Shown in pieces: positions 1 to 5,260 of a stretch of 5,260 nucleotides of DNA. The stretch spans positions 1 to 5,260 of the forward strand of contig JAFVAS010000185.1 in the NCBI GenBank assembly GCA_017480395.1, read 5' to 3'. The stretch is from Oscillospiraceae bacterium (GTDB taxonomy: Bacteria > Bacillota > Clostridia > Oscillospirales > Oscillospiraceae). The translations under genes were made by a program, and so were the position numbers. Every line of letters begins with the position of its first letter. The first letter of the stretch is position 1. The notes under the pieces were generated by a model. It was not told where the DNA came from, made no database searches, and was given only the letters and a program-made list of their open reading frames with translations.

Positions 1-25
1 GCTGGAGATCCGCAAGAGAAGATAA
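1..25 (+). CDS. C-terminal end of an upstream gene (partial)
   Basis: Reading from base 2, the codons give LEIRKRR followed by a TAA stop at 23-25. The codon choice (CTG, GAG, ATC, CGC, AAG) matches the two genes downstream. Seven residues say nothing about function. If real, the gene ends 75 bases before the next start, with a hairpin beginning two bases after its stop, so it would probably be the previous gene of the same operon. The other two frames also stay open across this stretch, so the reading rests only on codon style and the position of the stop. Confidence 0.45.
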
Positions 26-26
26 C

Positions 27-53
27 CGTCGTTTCGGCGGTCGTGAAACGACG
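27..53 (+). promoter_or_regulatory. Perfect 9-bp stem-loop just after the upstream stop
   Basis: CGTCGTTTC (27-35) is exactly reverse-complementary to GAAACGACG (45-53), with a nine-base loop between them. It sits two bases after the putative upstream TAA. No run of T follows, so it is not a classical intrinsic terminator. It could be an intercistronic mRNA-stabilising or processing hairpin, or an operator-like inverted repeat. The structure is visible in the sequence; the role is inferred. Confidence 0.5.
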
Positions 54-58
54 AGCTG

Positions 59-83
59 CTCCCCGCGGCGGGCGCCCGGGGAG
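59..83 (+). promoter_or_regulatory. GC-rich stem-loop directly before the ribosome site
   Basis: CTCCCCG (59-65) pairs with CGGGGAG (77-83). Nested inside is an alternative palindrome, CGGGCGCCCG (69-78), which would compete with the outer stem. The outer stem ends three bases before the Shine-Dalgarno core, so its folding could affect how easily ribosomes reach the GTG start. No T-run follows, which argues against termination. Confidence 0.4.
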
Positions 84-85
84 AG

Positions 86-93
86 AAAGGAGG
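86..93 (+). promoter_or_regulatory. Strong Shine-Dalgarno site for the gene at 101
   Basis: AAAGGAGG is a near-ideal match to the 3' end of 16S rRNA and ends seven bases before the GTG at 101. This decides the GTG start: the next in-frame GTG, at 110, would be sixteen bases away, and an in-frame TGA at 44-46 blocks extension further upstream. Confidence 0.85.
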
Positions 94-100
94 AGACGCT

Positions 101-2071
101 GTGTACACCGTGATCATTCAGAGCCAGGAGACGGCCCGATCCGGCCAGGACTACCGCAGGCTGTTCTTTGACGAATACATCGCCAAGGGGGAGATCGACT
201 TCTGCACCTGGATTCGGACGGGAGATTCGGTGGATACTGCTGTCCCCGCACTCTATGATCTGATCGCGGGCAAGCAGAAATGGCGCGCGATCATCGTCCA
301 GACGGAGACGGACCGCCTCTCGGAGTCGGCCCCGGAGGCCCGGCCGGAGAACCCCTTCGACTTTCTGGAGAATCAGGACACCGACCCCTACCGGGTGGAG
401 GAGAGTTCTGTGCCGCTGATCCGCCTGACCCAGATGCTGGGGGGCATCCCGGAGCCGGAGATCAGATATGACGTCATGCGGGAGCCGGACGAGGACGGGG
501 TGCTGCGCATCTTCTACAAGCCCGACCGGAGGCAGCACCGCGCCGAGATGGCCCGGCACAGGGAGCTTTCTGAGCGGTACGCCTTCGTGGAAAACCGGCC
601 CCAGGAGATCTTCCTGATCTCCTCCCGCCCGCCGGTGGACAACACCGCCCAGCAGATCCGGGCGGCCTGGACCACCCGGCTGGAGAGCGAGAGCTCCGAG
701 TTCTGGAGCCGCAACAAGTACCCCACCTCCTGCCGCTTCATCACCTGTGACACCCTGAACCCCCGCCACTCCCTCTACCCCGGCAGCCTCTTCCGCCTGT
801 GGACGACGGTGCTGCTACTGGCGGTGAATCGGGTGGACGCCAGCTCGCTGCAGGCCTACCGACTCTACAACGCCCGCCCGGAGCTGGACACCGGGGCCAT
901 GAGCCGCCTGTTCTCCGGCTATCAGGAGCGGCTGGACACCATGCTGACCCAGCTGGACGCCGCCGAGGCCAATCTGGAGACGGTGGAGGCCCAGGCCGCC
1001 AAGCAGGCCCCCAAGATCAGCGAGGAGGTGGACGTGATCTTCTCCTCCCGGGACGACACGGGGCTTTACATCAACACCTCCGGCCTCGGCCTGGCCACCG
1101 ACGCGCCCGAGAGCGAAAAGGGCTTCTGGGCCGCCTCCTTCCGCCGGGCGGGCCAGGCGCTGCACGAGCTGCTGCGCGCCCCGATGCGGGCGCTGGACGT
1201 GGCGGCGGAGGACACCCGCCGGCGGGGCGAGTTCGATCCCCGGGGGGTGGAGATCCTGAACCCCTATCAGCGCGCCGACTTCCAGGACGACCTGGAGCGG
1301 CAGTACCTCCGGGTGCTGGAGGCCCGGAGCCAGCTGGGCTTCAACCCCGGCCAGCGGCAGCTGGAGCGGCGGGTCATCGACGAGCAGGTGCGCCGCCGCA
1401 TCGCCCAGCGGGTCACCCGGCGGCAGATCGGCGTGGGATTGGGCGTGGCCCTGATCGGCACGCTGGTGGGCCTGCTGCCCACGCTGGTGCTGGCCGGCTT
1501 CAAGGGGGCGCTGCCCCTGCTGGCCGGGCTGGGCGTGGTGGTGCTGGCCATGGCGGTCACCGCCGGGGCCTGCGGCGTGGAGCTCTGGATCCAGCGCCGG
1601 GAGATGGCCGACGCCATGGAGGATCACAACCGCTGCATGCACAAGACGGTGCGGGAGGTGCAGGACAGCGCCGGGCGCTATTCCGAGTACCTCAGCGCCC
1701 TGTGCAGCTATCTGCGCGGCCGCTCCTACCTCGATCAGGAGGAGGATCTGCGCTGCGGGCGCACCAACGTGGCCCAGCTGCGCCGGGGACACCGCCGCGC
1801 CATCCAGCGCTGCCAGACCACCCTGCGCACCTGGTCGGTCGCCCTGGGCGCCCCCCAGCGGGAGAGCAGCGTGGAGCGGGCCTTCTCCTTTGACCCGGAG
1901 GTTCCGCCGGAGCAGAATCCGGCCTATCGGATGCCCGCCGCCAACGGCGGCCGGGAGTTCCGCCTCAATGATAACGGCGAGACCATGATTTTCCCCTATT
2001 CCTTCGTGCAGGGGCTGAGTCTGGAGCGAGAGGAGTTATACGACGATGTCGACAGTGATAGCGCTGATTAA
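101..2071 (+). CDS. Uncharacterised two-TM membrane protein with N-terminal alpha/beta domain
   Basis: This 656-residue protein starts at GTG (fixed by the Shine-Dalgarno site at 86-93) and ends at TAA. I do not recognise the family. Residues 1-69 alternate strand and helix (YTVIIQS, helix 17-29, IDFCTWI, helix 44-56, WRAIIVQTE), resembling the first half of a response-regulator receiver, but no aspartate sits at the end of the third strand. Another hydrophobic strand (EIFLISS) is at 169-175. Residues 268-302 are helical and coiled-coil-like. Residues 390-441 are highly charged and rich in Arg and Glu. A tight transmembrane hairpin spans about 443-467 and 469-497, flanked by arginines on both sides, so both termini should be cytoplasmic. 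Residues 498-580 are helical again, and the tail is acidic (DDVDSDSAD). There is no signal peptide. The last 26 bases overlap the next gene, suggesting coupled translation and a shared complex. The gene is certain; the function is unknown. Confidence 0.93.
   Translation: MYTVIIQSQETARSGQDYRRLFFDEYIAKGEIDFCTWIRTGDSVDTAVPALYDLIAGKQKWRAIIVQTETDRLSESAPEARPENPFDFLENQDTDPYRVEESSVPLIRLTQMLGGIPEPEIRYDVMREPDEDGVLRIFYKPDRRQHRAEMARHRELSERYAFVENRPQEIFLISSRPPVDNTAQQIRAAWTTRLESESSEFWSRNKYPTSCRFITCDTLNPRHSLYPGSLFRLWTTVLLLAVNRVDASSLQAYRLYNARPELDTGAMSRLFSGYQERLDTMLTQLDAAEANLETVEAQAAKQAPKISEEVDVIFSSRDDTGLYINTSGLGLATDAPESEKGFWAASFRRAGQALHELLRAPMRALDVAAEDTRRRGEFDPRGVEILNPYQRADFQDDLERQYLRVLEARSQLGFNPGQRQLERRVIDEQVRRRIAQRVTRRQIGVGLGVALIGTLVGLLPTLVLAGFKGALPLLAGLGVVVLAMAVTAGACGVELWIQRREMADAMEDHNRCMHKTVREVQDSAGRYSEYLSALCSYLRGRSYLDQEEDLRCGRTNVAQLRRGHRRAIQRCQTTLRTWSVALGAPQRESSVERAFSFDPEVPPEQNPAYRMPAANGGREFRLNDNGETMIFPYSFVQGLSLEREELYDDVDSDSAD
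2028..2035 (+). promoter_or_regulatory. Shine-Dalgarno site inside the end of the preceding gene
   Basis: GAGAGGAG, with core AGGAG at 2031-2035, lies ten bases before the ATG at 2046 and within the coding sequence of the preceding gene. It supports ATG 2046 as the true start of the second gene over the in-frame GTG at 2055. Confidence 0.7.
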
Positions 2072-5000
2072 AATACTGATCGCCTGCGTCCCCTTTGCCC
2101 TGCTGCTCCTGGCCGTCGGCAAGATCAATCTGAAAAAACTCAACCGGGGCAGGCAGTTCGCCATGCCCCTGGTGGTACTGGGCTACTTCCTGGTGCTGCT
2201 GCTCCTCGCCCTGTGGTGCAACGCCCGCATCCGAATCCAGCTGGTGGACACCGGGGAGAGCGTGGGCTGCGTCCGGTTCTGGCTGACCTACACCGCCGCG
2301 CAGAAGGTGGAGTGCCTTCAGCGCTGGCTGCAGAGCCGGTTCAACACCGTCACCGGTACCTACGACTTCGGCGGCCTGATCTCCCTCGCCACCCCGGTGA
2401 TGGAGCAGGTGGTCGAGGCCTTTGTCAAGTATCTGATGTTCGCCATCAACACCGCCGTGGTGCTGCTCTTCCTCCCGGTGAAGGCCATCGCCCTGCCGAT
2501 CCTGAGCGGGATCTGGGGCAAAAAACCCGCCCTGGAGAGCGCCACCTCCGGCCACTTCTACGAATTTGACGAGGAGTACCACATCTGGTTCCTCCAGGCC
2601 CGCTGGCGGGATTACGCCGGGCTGATCCGGGCGGCGTACCTGGCCTCCGTGCTGGTGGGTGCCGTGCTGCTGGGGCTGTCCCGGATGTACTATGAGGTGC
2701 GCGTGTTCCAGTCGGTGCTGGCCCCGGTGCTGGTCAGCCTGCTGCTGGGCGAGATTTTCTGCCTGCTGGGGGGCTACACCCGCAGCGAATACGAGCAGGA
2801 CATCCTGGGCGCGGACGCCCAGTCCCGGCAGGTGGTCAACCTCTCCAAGCTGCGGGACACCCTCAAGCGCATCTTCGGCGACCGGCTGCTGCTGGAGGGC
2901 ACGGAGCTGGAGAACGGCGGCAAGAGCGGCGTCACCGATCTGCTGGAGCGCATGGCCGACGGCGACCGGGCGGCGCAGGTCTCCGCCGCCTATTTCCAGA
3001 TCCTCCAGGCCGAGGGCGTGCCCCTGGACGTGGACAGCGTGGCCTCCGCCACCAATCTGCTCCGGCATGAGAGCGTGCTGTTCTGCAACCCCTTCTACTG
3101 GGATCTGACCCAATACTTCCTGCTGCCCATGTCCGACACCCTGATGAACCGGCGCAAGTGCCTGGTCATCGCCGGGCGCAAGTCCACCGAGCCGGAGATC
3201 CGCCGCTGGATGGAGGCGTCGGTGCAGGAGCACCTGAAGATGTCCGGCCTGTGGCGGGTGGGCTCCGTCGCCGACGACGAGGGGGAGTTTGAGATCGGCA
3301 TCCTGCCCTTCTCCCAGCTCTACAACCTCGACATGCTCCACGCCCGCCGGGACTTCTTCCACCAGGTGGGGCTGGTGCTCATCCTGGAGCCCTCCCTGAT
3401 CCTGGCCACGGGCCAGGTGGGACTGAGCCTGGTGGTCAACTACTGCGACGAGGACGGGGAACAGCCCACCTACTGCATGTGCGACCGCAACTGCGACGGC
3501 CTGGTGGACACCCTGTCCCACATGATCAAGCAGAGCATCACCATCGTCTCCGCCACCGAGAGCCCCACCTGCCTCCACTCCGAGCTGTGCTGGCACAGCG
3601 ATGGGGAGTACCTCCACCGGCGCATCCTGCCCGACATCTCCCGCTATCTGGGCGTCGGCACCGAGCTGGCGGCGGCCTCCGTCAAGGAGCAGGTGCCCCG
3701 GGTGGTCTGGCGCAGCGAGAACAAATTCCCCGTGGTGGACATGAAGTGGATCGCCGGGCAGTACTATGGCCCCATCAGCCAGTACGCCAACCTGCCCCGC
3801 AATCAGGAGGCGGTGTATCAGGCCATCGGCTTTGAGGCCGACCTCTGGGGCACCCGGAAGGAGAAAAACGCCTGCCTCATCGTGGAGGATGAGTTCTGCA
3901 ACCTGCTGGAGATGGTGCGCGTCTTCCTCACCCGGGCGGAGGAGCAGGCCTTTATCAACGTGATCTCGGAGAACTATCTGCTTCGGGACTACATGACCCA
4001 CAACTACCGCATTTTCTCCGCCGACCAGAAGGCCATCCCCACCATCGTGGCCGACTACGCCCGCACCGAGCGCAACACCACCATCCGCCTGATCATGATG
4101 CTGGTGATGAGCGACTCCGTGGCCGAGGAGCTGGTGGAGAAGGAGCTGCGGCTGGTGGGCATCCAGTCCGGGGAGACCTGCGAGACGGTGAACCGCCTGA
4201 TCGCAAAATACACCTTTGAGACCCGTCCCCTGGTGGTGCCGGTGCTGCGGGACGCCATCACCGGGCTGGAGCTGCAGAGCGGCTCCGAGTCCCGGCTCCA
4301 GATCCCGGAGGACAAAAAGGCCTCCTTCCTGGAGCGCATCGGCATGTCCTTCCAGACCGCCTACTATATCACCGAGGACGACAAAGAGGGCAGCTCCTTC
4401 ATGGACGCCAAGCTCTTCGGTCATATCTACCAGGCCAACCTGCCCGGCCAGTTCTTCACCTACGACGGCAAGTACTACGAGGTGCGCTCCGTCACGGCGG
4501 AGAAGGGCGTGCTGGTGCGCCGCGCGGCGGATCACATCGTGGGTCGGCGATACTACCGGCAGAAGCGCAGCTACTACCTGACCGGCCTGGACGCCGAGTC
4601 CAGCCGCAGCCGGATGGTCAACGGCATCGAGGCCACCATCGGCGGCTATCAGATCAGCGTGGAGACCGACGGCTATTTTGAGCTGGACGAGAGCAACAAC
4701 ATCCGCACCGCCAAGGAGGTGCGCTTTGCCGACGACGAGGCCCAGGCCAGCCAGCGCTTTGAATACACCCGCACCTACCACCATAAGAATGTTCTGCGGC
4801 TCCGGCTGCCCGACGCCTCCGAGGAGGTGCGCTACACCCTCTGTCTGCTGCTGATGGAGGTGTTCCGCACCGTCTACGCCGACGCCTGGCACTACCTGGC
4901 GGCGGTCACGGCCCAGACTGAGGCCACCCGCGACGCCCTGCGGGGGATGCTCTACGCCCTGAACGGGGACATGGTGGAGCAGGACTGCATCTACATCATC

Positions 5001-5260
5001 GAGGACAGCGACGTGGACATGGGCCTGCTGGAGTCGGTGGATCGCAACCTGGATCGGCTGCTGGGCATCCTGGCCGACTATCTGGACTGGCACACCGAGA
5101 TGTGCAACACCCCCGATCCCCCGTCCGCCGGGCCGACCACAGAGGTTCAGCTGCCCCCGGAGGAGAAGGAAAAGGGCTTCTTCGCCCGGCTCTTCGGCCG
5201 CATTGGGGCCTTCCTCAAGCGGCTGCTCCACATCAAGGACAAAACCCCGGCCGAGGGGGA
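2046..5260 (+). CDS. Membrane-anchored protein with degenerate SF2-helicase-like core and DUF1998-like C-terminus (3' partial)
   Basis: The frame is open from ATG 2046 to the window edge (1071 codons plus two bases, no stop), so the C-terminus is missing. About five hydrophobic segments come first (near residues 4-25, 40-58, 122-157, 193-212, 220-243). Charge distribution predicts N-out, a roughly 60-residue external loop at 59-121, and a cytoplasmic remainder. Residues 325-660 follow the order of an SF2 helicase: a Walker-A-like position reading NPFYWDLT (348-355), a motif Ia-like CLVIAGR (372-378), a DExH-like position reading LILEPS (445-450), an intact motif III-like VSATE (501-505), and a second-lobe strand CLIVEDE (610-616). 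The Walker A lysine and DExH acidic pair are absent, so ATP hydrolysis is unlikely. Residues 795-1020 resemble the end of MrfA/YprA-type helicases, with IYIIEDSDVDMGLLE at 982-996 like the DUF1998 signature. A Pro-rich linker and a basic amphipathic helix (1041-1064) follow. Codon use matches the overlapping upstream gene. The gene is certain; the fold is inferred from motif order by eye. Confidence 0.9.
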   Translation, partial: MSTVIALIKILIACVPFALLLLAVGKINLKKLNRGRQFAMPLVVLGYFLVLLLLALWCNARIRIQLVDTGESVGCVRFWLTYTAAQKVECLQRWLQSRFNTVTGTYDFGGLISLATPVMEQVVEAFVKYLMFAINTAVVLLFLPVKAIALPILSGIWGKKPALESATSGHFYEFDEEYHIWFLQARWRDYAGLIRAAYLASVLVGAVLLGLSRMYYEVRVFQSVLAPVLVSLLLGEIFCLLGGYTRSEYEQDILGADAQSRQVVNLSKLRDTLKRIFGDRLLLEGTELENGGKSGVTDLLERMADGDRAAQVSAAYFQILQAEGVPLDVDSVASATNLLRHESVLFCNPFYWDLTQYFLLPMSDTLMNRRKCLVIAGRKSTEPEIRRWMEASVQEHLKMSGLWRVGSVADDEGEFEIGILPFSQLYNLDMLHARRDFFHQVGLVLILEPSLILATGQVGLSLVVNYCDEDGEQPTYCMCDRNCDGLVDTLSHMIKQSITIVSATESPTCLHSELCWHSDGEYLHRRILPDISRYLGVGTELAAASVKEQVPRVVWRSENKFPVVDMKWIAGQYYGPISQYANLPRNQEAVYQAIGFEADLWGTRKEKNACLIVEDEFCNLLEMVRVFLTRAEEQAFINVISENYLLRDYMTHNYRIFSADQKAIPTIVADYARTERNTTIRLIMMLVMSDSVAEELVEKELRLVGIQSGETCETVNRLIAKYTFETRPLVVPVLRDAITGLELQSGSESRLQIPEDKKASFLERIGMSFQTAYYITEDDKEGSSFMDAKLFGHIYQANLPGQFFTYDGKYYEVRSVTAEKGVLVRRAADHIVGRRYYRQKRSYYLTGLDAESSRSRMVNGIEATIGGYQISVETDGYFELDESNNIRTAKEVRFADDEAQASQRFEYTRTYHHKNVLRLRLPDASEEVRYTLCLLLMEVFRTVYADAWHYLAAVTAQTEATRDALRGMLYALNGDMVEQDCIYIIEDSDVDMGLLESVDRNLDRLLGILADYLDWHTEMCNTPDPPSAGPTTEVQLPPEEKEKGFFARLFGRIGAFLKRLLHIKDKTPAEG

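Noticed and set aside
27..83. Intrinsic terminator between the upstream gene and the gene at 101
   Set aside because: Both hairpins lack a following T-run, and the strong ribosome site follows immediately, so termination here is unlikely.
799..1893. Alternative + and - frames within the first gene (about 325-364 codons)
   Set aside because: The products are Gly/Ala/Pro/Arg-rich low-complexity sequence typical of shifted frames in GC-rich DNA, and they lie wholly inside the well-supported gene at 101-2071.
2213..2569. Short + frame ORFs inside the second gene (also near 2659-3108, 3479-3835, 4216-4581)
   Set aside because: All lie out of frame within the long + coding sequence, have biased Arg/Pro/Ser/Gly composition and lack ribosome sites of their own.
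2904..2942. GGKSG at residues 291-295 of the second protein as a Walker A motif
   Set aside because: The G-x4-GK[ST] pattern needs a glycine at residue 287, which is Glu, and no hydrophobic strand precedes it. It lies in a loop well upstream of the helicase-like core.
1965..5231. Very long open frame on the minus strand (about 1088 codons)
   Set aside because: It is the exact codon-by-codon complement of the + gene. Its protein is dominated by His, Gln, Gly and Leu runs with no fold-like pattern, and its first bases have no credible ribosome site. The + strand reading has membrane segments, motif order, an RBS and overlap with the preceding gene.

Overview
The window is G+C-rich (about two thirds by eye) and coding almost throughout. 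All genes lie on the + strand. The strong AAAGGAGG ribosome site, the heavy use of CTG, GAG, GCC and CGG codons, and the style of the encoded membrane proteins suggest a high-GC Clostridia gut-type Firmicute (Oscillospiraceae-like). That assignment is an inference; no marker gene is present.

Layout: bases 1-25 look like the last codons of an upstream gene. Bases 26-100 are a short intergenic leader with two perfect hairpins and a strong Shine-Dalgarno site. Bases 101-2071 encode a complete 656-residue protein with an N-terminal alpha/beta domain, helical or coiled-coil middle segments and one transmembrane hairpin. A second gene starts at 2046, overlapping the first by 26 bases, and stays open to the window edge at 5260 (1071 codons, no stop). 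It encodes about five N-terminal membrane segments followed by a very large cytoplasmic part.

The most interesting content is in the second gene. Its cytoplasmic part follows the layout of a superfamily 2 (SF2) helicase of the MrfA/YprA-with-DUF1998 type. Most sequence around the helicase motifs is recognisable, including an intact motif III (SAT), but the Walker A lysine and the DExH acidic pair are missing. It looks like a membrane-anchored pseudo-helicase. The first gene's N-terminal domain may likewise be a receiver-like fold without its phospho-acceptor aspartate. I do not recognise either protein as a named family.

The overlapping genes, very close codon use and shared membrane location suggest that the two proteins are made together and form one membrane complex facing the cytoplasm. 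The operon probably extends beyond both ends of the window. No RNA gene, mobile element, CRISPR array or terminator was found.
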